From: Sabulicella rubraurantiaca
GTDB lineage: Bacteria > Pseudomonadota > Alphaproteobacteria > Acetobacterales > Acetobacteraceae
Direction of reading: 5' to 3'
NCBI RefSeq assembly: GCF_017355885.1
Contig: NZ_JAFEUU010000007.1
Location: forward strand, 124,001-188,000
Length of the DNA stretch: 64,000 nucleotides
Position numbers and translations under genes: made by a program. Positions 36,562-44,021 of this stretch are shown piece by piece. The notes under the pieces were generated by a model. The model made no database searches and was not told where the DNA came from. It saw only the letters and a list, made by a program, of their open reading frames with translations. Positions within the stretch are counted from its first letter, which is position 1. Each line of letters opens with the position of its first letter.

Positions 36562-36590
36562 ATAGTGCAATTGCGAGTGAGTCGCAACAA
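36562..36590 (-). promoter_or_regulatory. Promoter with Fur-like palindrome in its spacer
   Basis: On the minus strand TTGTTG (36590-36585) and CACTAT (36567-36562) are 17 bases apart. The inverted repeat TTGCGA-GTGAG-TCGCAA at 36571-36587 lies in the spacer and touches the -35 element. It resembles the TTGCGAATGATTCGCAA-like Fur boxes described in proteobacteria, with changes at the centre. Binding there would block the polymerase. Confidence 0.5.
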
Positions 36591-36658
36591 CAACGATGCG
36601 GTTGACGCTGCGACGCCGGCTCGCCTGATGGGGGGGGGCCTGTTCATGGAGGTGGAGA

Positions 36659-37309
36659 TTGCGGCCGAACCGGCGCTCCGTCCTGGCTTTCCTCGCCTTG
36701 CCCGGCATCCCGCTCGCCGCGGCGCAGGAGGGGCGGTTGGTTCCGCTGCGCTGGGACTCGCTGGGCGCCGCGCCGCTCCTGGCCCGCATCCGGGCAGGCG
36801 GGGTGGCCCTGTTCTTCCGCCACGCCGACACGCGGGGCGAGCCCTGCGACCGTTCCTTCCGCGTGGGGGACCGCGCCGGGCAGCGCAACATCGCCCCGCG
36901 CGGCCGCGCCCAGTCCCGCGAGATCGGGCAGCGCCTTGCCGAGCTGGGCGTGAGGGTGGAGGAACCCGTCCTCGCCGGGCCGGTCTTCCGGGCGCGCGAC
37001 ACGGCAGAGGAAATGGTGGGCGCGGCGCGGGTGCGCGTCACCGACTCCCTGCTGGCCGACGACTATGCGGGGGGACGGCTCGATTGGGTGCTGGCGGAGC
37101 ATCGCCGCCTGTTCTTCGCGCCGGTTCCGCCCGGCATGGTGCGTGTCCTCGTAGGGCACCGGGCCCCGGCCATCATGGTCCTCGGCGACGGGCGGGTCGG
37201 CGGTCGCGCATTCCCGGAGGGCGCCGCCTTGGTGCTGGAGGCGCCTGACCAGCTCCATGGGATCATCGAGTTCGCGCCGGTGAGGGGCGGCGGCTGGCAC
37301 GGCTGCTGA
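36659..37309 (+). CDS. Exported histidine phosphatase family protein
   Basis: A 216-residue protein with a twin-arginine-like N-terminal signal (RPNRRSVLAFLALPGIPLAAA), so probably periplasmic. The branch-2-like histidine phosphatase signature is FFRHADTRGEP with the nucleophile His after an Arg, and the second His is in VLVGHRAPAIMVLG. Substrate unknown. The start proposed is TTG at 36659 after GGAGGTGGAGA; no ATG or GTG is in frame nearby. A run of nine G residues at 36630-36638 puts an upstream ATG one base out of frame. The divergent gene shares its upstream region. Confidence 0.75.
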   Translation: MRPNRRSVLAFLALPGIPLAAAQEGRLVPLRWDSLGAAPLLARIRAGGVALFFRHADTRGEPCDRSFRVGDRAGQRNIAPRGRAQSREIGQRLAELGVRVEEPVLAGPVFRARDTAEEMVGAARVRVTDSLLADDYAGGRLDWVLAEHRRLFFAPVPPGMVRVLVGHRAPAIMVLGDGRVGGRAFPEGAALVLEAPDQLHGIIEFAPVRGGGWHGC

Positions 37310-37391
37310 GGATTTCCGGAACCTTGTGCTCCGGCCCTCGGCTCAGCGCCGCGATTTCCGCGCCGGACGCAAAGCCCGGCGCGGGGGTGAA

Positions 37392-38228
37392 TCAAACCGG
37401 AAGGTTGTCGATCAGACGCACCTGACCGAGCCACGCGGCGGCGAGGAGGCGGCCCTTTTCGCCGCCATGCTCCATCGGCGCGAAATCGGCTTCCCGGCGC
37501 AGCGCCACGTAATCCACCTGGCGGAACCCGGCCTCCAGCAGCTCGCGCTCCGCCTGCGCCGTCGCCTCGGCAGAATTCGCACCCGCCCGAAGCCGCTCCG
37601 CGGCACGCGCCAGCGCCGCATGCAGCGCCCGCGCCACGCGCCGTTCCTCCGGGCCGAGATAGGCGTTGCGGGAGGAGAGGGCGAGGCCATCCTCCGCCCG
37701 CACGGTCGGCACCGTCTCGATGGCGATGGGCAGGGCGAGGTCGGAGACGGCCTGCCGCACCACCATCACCTGCTGCCAATCCTTCTCGCCGAACACGGCG
37801 ACATCGGCACCGGTCAGGCCGAAGAGGCGAGTGCAGACCAGGGCGACGCCGCCGAACATCTGCGGGCGAAAGACGCCTTCGAGGTCCTCGGCCGGACCAC
37901 GCATCGTGATGGCGGTGCTGAAGCCGGGCGGATAGACCACCTCCACCGGCGGGGCGAAGAGCAGGTCGCACCCCGCCGCCTCCAGCTTCGCCATGTCGCC
38001 TGCCTCGTCACGCGGATAGCGGCCTAGATCCTCGTGCGGCGCGAACTGCGTCGGGTTCACGAAGATCGTGGCGATGACGCGCGGCGCGAGTTCCCGCGCA
38101 CGGTGCACGAGGGCGAGATGGCCCTCGTGCAGATAGCCCATGGTGGGCACCAGCGCGACGCGCTGCCCAGCGGCTTTCCAGCCGCCAACCGCCTCGCGCA
38201 GCGAGGCGGCGTCCCGCGCGACGATCAT
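37392..38228 (-). CDS. panC: Pantoate--beta-alanine ligase
   Basis: A 278-residue pantothenate synthetase that condenses pantoate with beta-alanine using ATP. Motifs are VPTMGYLHEGHLALV (ATP-binding HxGH), VIATIFVNPTQFAPHEDL, FGEKDWQQVMVVRQ, and SSRNAYLGPEER (KMSKS-equivalent SSRN). Length is normal. Its ATG overlaps the M20 peptidase stop (TGATG). No panB or panD is nearby. A short GC hairpin (CCGCGCCGG/CCGGCGCGG, 37358-37384) lies just past its stop but has no T tract. Confidence 0.96.
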   Translation of the reverse strand: MIVARDAASLREAVGGWKAAGQRVALVPTMGYLHEGHLALVHRARELAPRVIATIFVNPTQFAPHEDLGRYPRDEAGDMAKLEAAGCDLLFAPPVEVVYPPGFSTAITMRGPAEDLEGVFRPQMFGGVALVCTRLFGLTGADVAVFGEKDWQQVMVVRQAVSDLALPIAIETVPTVRAEDGLALSSRNAYLGPEERRVARALHAALARAAERLRAGANSAEATAQAERELLEAGFRQVDYVALRREADFAPMEHGGEKGRLLAAAWLGQVRLIDNLPV

Positions 38229-39649
38229 CAGACCGCGAGCGACATTCCGATGGCGGGCTTGGCGTCCGCCGGCAGCGGGCTGACATAGGTGCCGCCCGAG
38301 CGCTCCTTGTGGTCCGCCTTGGCCGCGGCAATCACGTCGGGGCGCTGGATGAGGTCCACCGCCGTGCCCGCCATGACCTTGGCGACATGGACGAGGCCCT
38401 TATGCGCGTGCGGCAGCTTGCCCTGCGCCGTGGCCTGCCAGGAATGCAGCGGCGTGCCGATGGCGTGCGTCGCGCCGCGCGCCTGCACCGTCGGCACCAC
38501 CCAGGACACGTCGCCCACGTCGGTCGAGCCGACCATCGGCGCGCGCTTGCTGTCCAGCGGCACGATGCGGTCGGTCAGCGGCGCGTCGGTGCGCGGCAGC
38601 CCTACTTTGCGGAAGGCGGAGGCAATGTCCTCCTCGCTCAGCGTCGCCTGGAACTCGGCGGCGCGCTTGCGGTCCTCCGCGTCGAAGGGCGGCGGGCCGA
38701 GGCGGTCGAGATTGTCCTGCATCAGCCGCTCCAGCGGGTCGTTGCCGAGCAGGTTGGACACGGCGGAGATTACGGTCGTCTCCACGCGCGTCTCGGTCAT
38801 CAGCGCCGCGCCGTCGCCGATCTTGCGGACGCGCTCCACCAGCTTGTTCAACGAGGCAACATCAGCGGCGCGGATCAGGTAGCGCACCTTGGCCTTGGCC
38901 TGGACCACGTTCGGCGCCACGCCGCCCGCATCGAGATAGGCGTAGTGAATGCGGCTTTCCTGCGGGATGTGCTCACGCAGATAGTTCACGCCCACGCTCA
39001 TCAGCTCCACCGCATCGAGGGCAGAGCGGCCCAGATGCGGCGAGGCGGCGGCGTGGCTGGCGCGGCCATGGAAGGTGAAGTCGATACGCGTGTTGGCGAG
39101 GGACAGCGGCTCATTCACCCCGGCGAAGGAGGAGGGGTGCCAGGAGATCGCGATGTCCACGTCGTCGAACAGTCCGGCGCGGGCCATGAAGCCCTTGGCG
39201 GCGCCGCCTTCCTCGGCCGGGCAGCCATAGTAGCGCACGCGGCCCTTGAGCCCGTTGGCGGCCAGCCAGTCCTTCACCGCCGTGGCGGCCAGCAGCGAGG
39301 CGGCGCCCAGCAGGTTGTGGCCGCAGCCATGGCCGTTGCCGTCGCCCGGAATGGGGCGGTGCTCGGTGACGCCCGCCTCGTTGGACAGGCCGGGCAGGGC
39401 GTCGAACTCGCCCAGGATGGCGATGACCGGGCCTTCCTCGCCCGCCTCGCCCATCATGGCTGTCGGGATCTCAGCGAGGTTCTCGGTGACGCGGAAGCCC
39501 TCGGCCTTCAGGTAGGCGGTATGCTCGGCGGCGGAGCGCGTCTCGGCATAGGCCAGCTCGGGCATGCCCCACACCCGGTCGGAGAGGGCGATGGCCTCCT
39601 CCTGCTTCGCCTCGACATGGCGCCAGATGGCCTCGCTGTTGCTGCTCAT
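38228..39649 (-). CDS. M20 family amidohydrolase (AbgB-like)
   Basis: A 473-residue zinc-type amidohydrolase. The metal-binding core is GNGHGCGHNLLGAASL, with catalytic CPAEEGGAAKGFM and the dimerisation-domain HGRASHAAASPHLGRSALDAV; the late metal ligand is in HSWQATAQGK. The pattern matches the aminobenzoyl-glutamate/indole-acetyl-amino-acid hydrolase subgroup that splits amide-linked carboxylates. Start at 39649 fits family; the longer frame lacks homology. It overlaps panC by one base and follows the GST gene by four, so the three are probably co-transcribed. Confidence 0.9.
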   Translation of the reverse strand: MSSNSEAIWRHVEAKQEEAIALSDRVWGMPELAYAETRSAAEHTAYLKAEGFRVTENLAEIPTAMMGEAGEEGPVIAILGEFDALPGLSNEAGVTEHRPIPGDGNGHGCGHNLLGAASLLAATAVKDWLAANGLKGRVRYYGCPAEEGGAAKGFMARAGLFDDVDIAISWHPSSFAGVNEPLSLANTRIDFTFHGRASHAAASPHLGRSALDAVELMSVGVNYLREHIPQESRIHYAYLDAGGVAPNVVQAKAKVRYLIRAADVASLNKLVERVRKIGDGAALMTETRVETTVISAVSNLLGNDPLERLMQDNLDRLGPPPFDAEDRKRAAEFQATLSEEDIASAFRKVGLPRTDAPLTDRIVPLDSKRAPMVGSTDVGDVSWVVPTVQARGATHAIGTPLHSWQATAQGKLPHAHKGLVHVAKVMAGTAVDLIQRPDVIAAAKADHKERSGGTYVSPLPADAKPAIGMSLAV

Positions 39650-39653
39650 TCGC

Positions 39654-40214
39654 TCAGATCCCGGAAATGGGCGGCAACGTCTCCGAAAAGGCGGGACGCC
39701 GCGCCGCGTCATCGAACCACGCCGCCAATCTGCCCCGACCTTCGCGCCAGCGCCAGACGCGATGGCGCCGCTCTCCATAGCCGAGGGTGCAGAGCAGGGC
39801 GGTCCCCTCCGCCGAGGCCGGGTCGAACTCCGCCGGGTCCAGCGCGTCGAGGATGCGGGCGGCGCGCGTCTCCTCCAGCGCCAGCACGGCGGGGGAGCGG
39901 AGTTCCTCCGGGCGCCGCATCTCGCGGTTCCAGACGGCGATGCCGTCCAGCAGCGACAGCGCCCGGCCCAGGCGGGACCGGCCCGCCACATCCGCCGACA
40001 GCCATCCGAGATGGGCGAGGATGAGCAGCGTTTCCGCGATCAGCGCATCGCCATCCAGCAGCGCCGGGACGCGCCCGGCCGGGTGAAGGGGCAGCAGGGG
40101 CGAGGTTGGATCGCGCAACGGCACCTCCTGCTCCTCCAGCCTCGGGCCCCGTTCCCGCGCCAGAATGCGGATGATCCGGGCATAGGGGCTGCCGGCTGAG
40201 AAGAACAGGATCAC
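39654..40214 (-). CDS. Glutathione S-transferase family protein
   Basis: A 186-residue small GST. The thioredoxin-like N-terminal domain (about 1-75) begins ILFFSAGSPYARIIRILARE, with the active-site Ser in SPYA and the cis-proline in PAGRVPALLDGDALIAETLLIL. The C-terminal helical domain is short (about 80-186) and lacks clear family features. Detoxification or glutathione-dependent isomerisation is possible. It is 10 bases after mmcB and ahead of the M20 gene on the same strand. Confidence 0.83.
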   Translation of the reverse strand: MILFFSAGSPYARIIRILARERGPRLEEQEVPLRDPTSPLLPLHPAGRVPALLDGDALIAETLLILAHLGWLSADVAGRSRLGRALSLLDGIAVWNREMRRPEELRSPAVLALEETRAARILDALDPAEFDPASAEGTALLCTLGYGERRHRVWRWREGRGRLAAWFDDAARRPAFSETLPPISGI

Positions 40215-40224
40215 TGCCGATGCC

Positions 40225-40698
40225 TCAGTCGGAGAGCAGAGCGGCGCGGCGCTCCATGGCCCCCACCGGGTCCACCTCGGCGGCGAGGCGCGAGGCGGCG
40301 ATGCAGGCGAAGCGGTGGGTCAGCGCCTTGCGCCGCGCCGGGGCCATCTTGTGCTGGAAGGATTCCCGGATGGCGGTGGCCTCGTAGCCGTCGCTCACCC
40401 ACAGCCCGCAATCCTCGGGCAGCAATTCCTGTGGGAAGTCCATGTCCACGGCGAAGTGCATCTCGTCGCAGAACTCGCGGTACTCCGGCCACTTCCCGTC
40501 GCTCAGGAAGTCGCGGGCGCAGGATTTCACCTCGATGATGACGAAGCCGCCATCGGGGCGCAGCGCCAGGATGTCGGCGCGGCGGCCATTGGGCAGCGGC
40601 ACCTCCAGCACCGGCGCCCAGGCCCGCGCGATGCACAGGCGCATTGCCGCGCGGGTCACGGAGGCGGTGCGGGCAGGAATGGAGAGAACTTCGTCCAT
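40225..40698 (-). CDS. mmcB: MmcB family DNA repair protein
   Basis: A 157-residue protein with a nuclease-like PD-(D/E)xK core: D42 in RRADILALRPDGG and E56/K58 in FVIIEVKSCARDF, followed by SDGKWPEYREFCDEMHFAVD. This matches MmcB of Caulobacter and relatives, linked to survival of mitomycin-type damage. Start ATG at 40698 fits the family; a longer frame reaches into the pterin dehydratase. Upstream 40 bases show no clear SOS box. Confidence 0.88.
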   Translation of the reverse strand: MDEVLSIPARTASVTRAAMRLCIARAWAPVLEVPLPNGRRADILALRPDGGFVIIEVKSCARDFLSDGKWPEYREFCDEMHFAVDMDFPQELLPEDCGLWVSDGYEATAIRESFQHKMAPARRKALTHRFACIAASRLAAEVDPVGAMERRAALLSD

Positions 40699-40738
40699 GT
40701 CCGCTATTTGTTCCCAAGCTCCGGCCCGCGCAACCGGA

Positions 40739-41029
40739 CTAGCGTGGGAGGTCGTCGATGGCCTCAGCCAGGCGCAGGTCGCGCTTCGACAGCCCGCCTG
40801 CATCGTGGGTGGTCAGCACGATCTCGACCTTGTTCCACACATTGGACCATTCGGGGTGATGGTTCTGCGCCTCCGCGAGCAGCGCGACCCGCGTCATGAA
40901 GCCCCAGGCTTCGGAGAAGTCGCGGAAACGGAAGCGGCGGCGAATGGCGTCGCGCCCCTCCACCATTTCCCAATCCGGCAGGGTGCTTGGCAGTGCTTTC
41001 CGCGCCGCCTCGTCCAGCTTCTCGACCAT
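40739..41029 (-). CDS. phhB: 4a-hydroxytetrahydrobiopterin dehydratase (pterin-4a-carbinolamine dehydratase)
   Basis: A 96-residue enzyme that regenerates the pterin cofactor after aromatic amino acid hydroxylation. The active-site run [18 protein letters not shown] followed by [20 protein letters not shown] is complete. It may support phenylalanine hydroxylase feeding the homogentisate route encoded at 11055-14813, but no hydroxylase gene is in the window. Transcribed minus, head to head with the zincin gene, and 40 bases upstream of mmcB. Confidence 0.94.
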   Translation of the reverse strand: MVEKLDEAARKALPSTLPDWEMVEGRDAIRRRFRFRDFSEAWGFMTRVALLAEAQNHHPEWSNVWNKVEIVLTTHDAGGLSKRDLRLAEAIDDLPR

Positions 41030-41055
41030 CGCGCCTCTCCGTGCCTTAAAGGGGC

Positions 41056-41445
41056 ATGCGCCCCACCACGCCCCCCACCGTCGAGGATATCCTGGAGATG
41101 GCTGAGGACGCCCTCGCCGCCATTCCGGAGGAGCTGCGCCGCATGGTGCAGGGTGCCGCGATCATCGTCGAGGACGTGGCCGAGGAGGATGTGGTGGAGG
41201 CGATGGGCCTCGACAGCCCCTGGGAGCTGACGGGCCTCTACCGGGGCGTTCCGCTGACCGCGAAATCCAGCCTGGACGCGCCCTCCGAGCCGGACACGAT
41301 CCACCTCTACCGCGAGCCGATCCTGCTCGAATGGATCGAGACGGGGGAGGATCTATTCCGCCTCGTCCGCAACGTGCTGATCCATGAGATCGGCCATCAT
41401 TTCGGACTTTCGGACGAGGATATCGCGCGACTCGAAGGCGACTGA
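41056..41445 (+). CDS. Metallopeptidase family protein (minimal zincin, DUF1025-like)
   Basis: A 129-residue minimal metallopeptidase with the zincin helix [14 protein letters not shown] near the C-terminus, which supplies two zinc His and the catalytic Glu, with a likely third ligand Asp/Glu nearby. Length and the N-terminal [19 protein letters not shown] region match the zincin_1 family. No signal peptide, so cytoplasmic. Its substrate is unknown. Divergent from the pterin dehydratase gene with 26 bases between. Confidence 0.88.
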   Translation: MRPTTPPTVEDILEMAEDALAAIPEELRRMVQGAAIIVEDVAEEDVVEAMGLDSPWELTGLYRGVPLTAKSSLDAPSEPDTIHLYREPILLEWIETGEDLFRLVRNVLIHEIGHHFGLSDEDIARLEGD

Positions 41446-41540
41446 GCCGGGCAGCGGGCCGCTCAGGGCACTTCAGCAGCGGCGGACGCGCCGCACAGCA
41501 TGGCGCAAGCGCCCATGGGTCTTCATGTGACGCGCCGGCA

Positions 41541-41572
41541 TATAATTTCGCGCGCAGGCTTTAGCCGCGAAA
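41541..41572 (+). promoter_or_regulatory. Strong -10 element and leader hairpin before the 731-residue gene
   Basis: A perfect TATAAT at 41541-41546 stands out in GC-rich sequence; no good -35 is visible 17 bases upstream. It is followed at once by TTTCGCG (41546-41552) and CGCGAAA (41566-41572), which can pair, with an inner GCT/AGC pair, as a hairpin in the first part of the leader. The coding start is about 90 bases downstream, after GAAGGGGG. Confidence 0.45.
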
Positions 41573-41635
41573 CTTTCATTCCTTCGCACTGTTTCAGGGT
41601 CGGGGGCGCAGGGCGGCCCCGGTGAAGGGGGTGCG

Positions 41636-43831
41636 ATGTTTCCTGCCGCTTCTCGCGCCGAGGGCTTGGAAAGGCCCGGGCCGCTGAGCCTCGACGCGCT
41701 TCCCAACCTCCACCTGACCTTCTCGGACCGCCCCGCGCAGGCCCTGCCCTTCGGTCTTCCGGCCCCTGTGCCGCCACCACGTCCCGAACCCGTCGCGCCC
41801 ATCCTGCTGGACAAGGAAGCCCAGCTGACGGAACTCGACGAGCCTTTCCTTGAGGAAGACCCCGCCGAGGATAAGGAGGGCGCTTCGGGCAAGACGGAAG
41901 AGAACCCAAGGAAGAGGGCTGCCGGATCGACCCGCCCGCGCCCGAACTCCATCGAGGGCGCCCTGGCCGGCGTGGGCGGCCCCGAATACATCCGCGTCCT
42001 GTCCTCGCACCTGCCCGATGGAGGTGTGAACCAGGCGGCCTTCCTCCGGGCGGGCCAGGGCATGAGTGCCGTCTCGCTTCTCGCCCCTATGATGGCGACG
42101 GCTGAGGACATGGCTCTGCTGGCGCCGCAGCAGGACTGGCCGGGTGGCCTGGGCGTCTCCTGGAGTGTTGATGCGATGAACGGCGCCGCGCGTCGCGCCT
42201 CGCCCGGCAGTGGTGGGCCGGGGCCGGACGCGATGGAATTCCATGTGAATTTCGCGCTTCCGACGCAGGCGACGATTGAAAGTTTCTCCGTCTATGTGGC
42301 GCTGCAGTTCGAGCGCGGCACGCCCGGGCCTCAGGCCCCCGTTCTCCCGCACATCGAGGCGCCGGGCGCCGCGCCGAAAGCCCAGCCACGCCCAGCCCCG
42401 GAGCCCGAGGCCACGGGCTGGCGTCCGCACGTCGAGGCTGAAGCCTTCGAGCAACCCCGCGGCTCGGCGGTCGAGCCGGTGGGCGGCTTGCCGGACACTT
42501 CGCCGAAACCGGAACCATCGCCCGAGCCTGCGAGCAGCGGGCAGCCCCGCGACGTCGCCCAGCCTGCCATTGCGCTGCCGGCTCCCGCCGCCCCTGCTTC
42601 GCCTCCCGGATTGGGCGATGCCGGTCCGACGCGTCCAACGGGCGCCCCGCTGCCGTTGCTGGAGCAGACCGTCCAGGCGATCACGTATCCTGGGAATGCG
42701 CTTGGGCTTGGCTACGGGAAAGGCGCCGATCCCAGCCCCTTGCTTCCCGCCATCGCGATCGGCCTGCCCGATGTTGTTGCCGCGCTGCACAGGGGGCCTG
42801 GCCATCGGGCCGAAGCGGCAGCCAATCCGGCAGAGGGCCAGCCCGGTCGGGCGCACGAGAATCAGCCGGCAAAGGTGGTCGCGGAACCAAGCCCGGTTAC
42901 CGCCCTGCTGCCGGTTCTCGAGGTCGGGTTGTTCGTGCCTCCCGGCCACGCAAAGCGCGACGAGCCGGAGGCGTCAAAGGATAGTGCCCCGCCGGGCATC
43001 GAAACCAAGCTGCCGCTGGGGCTGGCGGCAGACGGGCCGGGCAACGCGCACGACAAGCAACCCGAGAAGGAGCTTCCTCTCCCAGCTGCAGTCGTCACGC
43101 CTTTGCTGGTGGACGATCTGCCAGGCAAAGGGCACGACAAGCAGACGGATAAGACGCTCCCTATCACCGCCACGATCGACGACCTCCTGCCGGAAGCGAC
43201 AGGGAGCGGCAATCAAGGAAAGGCCAGCGGGCAGCCATCCGAGAAGGCGCCAGCACACATCCCAGCCACGCTGGAGGTCACGCAGCCCGGCAAGTCGCAT
43301 GGCAAGCCATCGGAGAGTTCCGCTCCGAACGAGGCGGCACCATCCGGCAAGCCGCATGATGAAGGCGCCGACTTCCCAGCCGTGCCACTGCATCCAGTCC
43401 ATCTCGAGCTTGAGACGGCCGGGTCGGGCAAGGGACAGGCTGCGAAGGAGAGCAACCCTCCCGCCTCGACCTCGATGCCTGCGGCCGAGGGGCCGGACAA
43501 GGCGCACGGCAAGCAGGCGGCGGAGGAAGCCGAGCCCGTGCTCACGCTTGTGCTACCAGAAATCCCCGGCGGCGCTCCGACGCACATCGATCTCGGGAGC
43601 AAGGGCAAGGCGGAGAAGGCGACGGGTCTCGACGGGCTTCTGGCGGGCGGCGGTTCCAAGTCGCACGCGGCGGAGCATGGACCGAATTCGGTGGAGCCAA
43701 CTTTCGATCTCCTCGCGAATGAGCCGCACCCGGCGGGCAAGCCCGGCCACGGGCCACCCTTCGCGACCTCCGAAACGGGCTTCGACACCTCGCACCCGTC
43801 CCACCACTCGGCGAGCGACTGGCATCTTTGA
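41636..43831 (+). CDS. Large low-complexity protein of unknown function with His/Lys repeat tail
   Basis: A 731-residue protein with no recognisable family. Residues 1-90 are Pro/Glu-rich; 100-225 has a more ordered look (IRVLSSHLPDGGVNQAAFLRAG and FHVNFALPTQATIESFSVYVALQFERG); 235-350 is Pro/Ala/Glu-rich. From about 430 to 725 comes a degenerate repeat built on Gly-Lys-x-His-x-Lys elements such as GNAHDKQPEK and GKGHDKQTDK. No signal peptide, transmembrane helix or PEP-CTERM tail. A ribosome site GAAGGGGG and a TATAAT support it as real, despite long frames on the other strand. It converges on the exosortase gene 190 bases away. Function unknown. Confidence 0.7.
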   Translation: MFPAASRAEGLERPGPLSLDALPNLHLTFSDRPAQALPFGLPAPVPPPRPEPVAPILLDKEAQLTELDEPFLEEDPAEDKEGASGKTEENPRKRAAGSTRPRPNSIEGALAGVGGPEYIRVLSSHLPDGGVNQAAFLRAGQGMSAVSLLAPMMATAEDMALLAPQQDWPGGLGVSWSVDAMNGAARRASPGSGGPGPDAMEFHVNFALPTQATIESFSVYVALQFERGTPGPQAPVLPHIEAPGAAPKAQPRPAPEPEATGWRPHVEAEAFEQPRGSAVEPVGGLPDTSPKPEPSPEPASSGQPRDVAQPAIALPAPAAPASPPGLGDAGPTRPTGAPLPLLEQTVQAITYPGNALGLGYGKGADPSPLLPAIAIGLPDVVAALHRGPGHRAEAAANPAEGQPGRAHENQPAKVVAEPSPVTALLPVLEVGLFVPPGHAKRDEPEASKDSAPPGIETKLPLGLAADGPGNAHDKQPEKELPLPAAVVTPLLVDDLPGKGHDKQTDKTLPITATIDDLLPEATGSGNQGKASGQPSEKAPAHIPATLEVTQPGKSHGKPSESSAPNEAAPSGKPHDEGADFPAVPLHPVHLELETAGSGKGQAAKESNPPASTSMPAAEGPDKAHGKQAAEEAEPVLTLVLPEIPGGAPTHIDLGSKGKAEKATGLDGLLAGGGSKSHAAEHGPNSVEPTFDLLANEPHPAGKPGHGPPFATSETGFDTSHPSHHSASDWHL
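42923..43810 (+). repeat. Degenerate Gly-Lys-x-His coding repeat
   Basis: About eleven imperfect units of roughly 20-35 residues, each centred on a short Gly/Lys/His element (for example GHAKRDEP, GNAHDKQ, GKGHDKQ, GKSHGKP, DKAHGKQ, GKPGHGP) separated by Pro/Leu-rich linkers. The DNA copies have diverged, so it is a protein-level repeat, not a recent tandem duplication. Confidence 0.55.
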
Positions 43832-44021
43832 TCTTTGGCCCTGCGGGCCCCGGTGATCCGCGCGGGGTGACGGGTTGGCGCAGCCGGCAAGCACGATGGT
43901 CGGTCAGCAACACCGGGCTGCGTTGAAGCAGCCTGCTCGCCACAACGCATTTCGGCTGAAGAAGCGAGCGGATTAGGGCGCATGCCCGAAGGCGTGACAC
44001 CCCTCGCGACGGCGGGGACGG

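Noticed and set aside
36289-37248. A 319-codon plus-strand frame through the histidine phosphatase gene
   Set aside because: It crosses the Fur-like promoter and the nine-G tract, and has no homology, while the phosphatase frame has clear catalytic motifs.
37358-37384. Hairpin CCGCGCCGG/CCGGCGCGG between the histidine phosphatase and panC genes as a terminator
   Set aside because: The stem is good but there is no T tract on either strand; it could be a structural hairpin only.
42276-43856. A 526-codon plus-strand frame overlapping the 731-residue gene
   Set aside because: Extremely Arg/Ser/Pro-rich, no ribosome site, and no ordered segments, whereas the chosen frame has a good ribosome site, a promoter and an ordered region.
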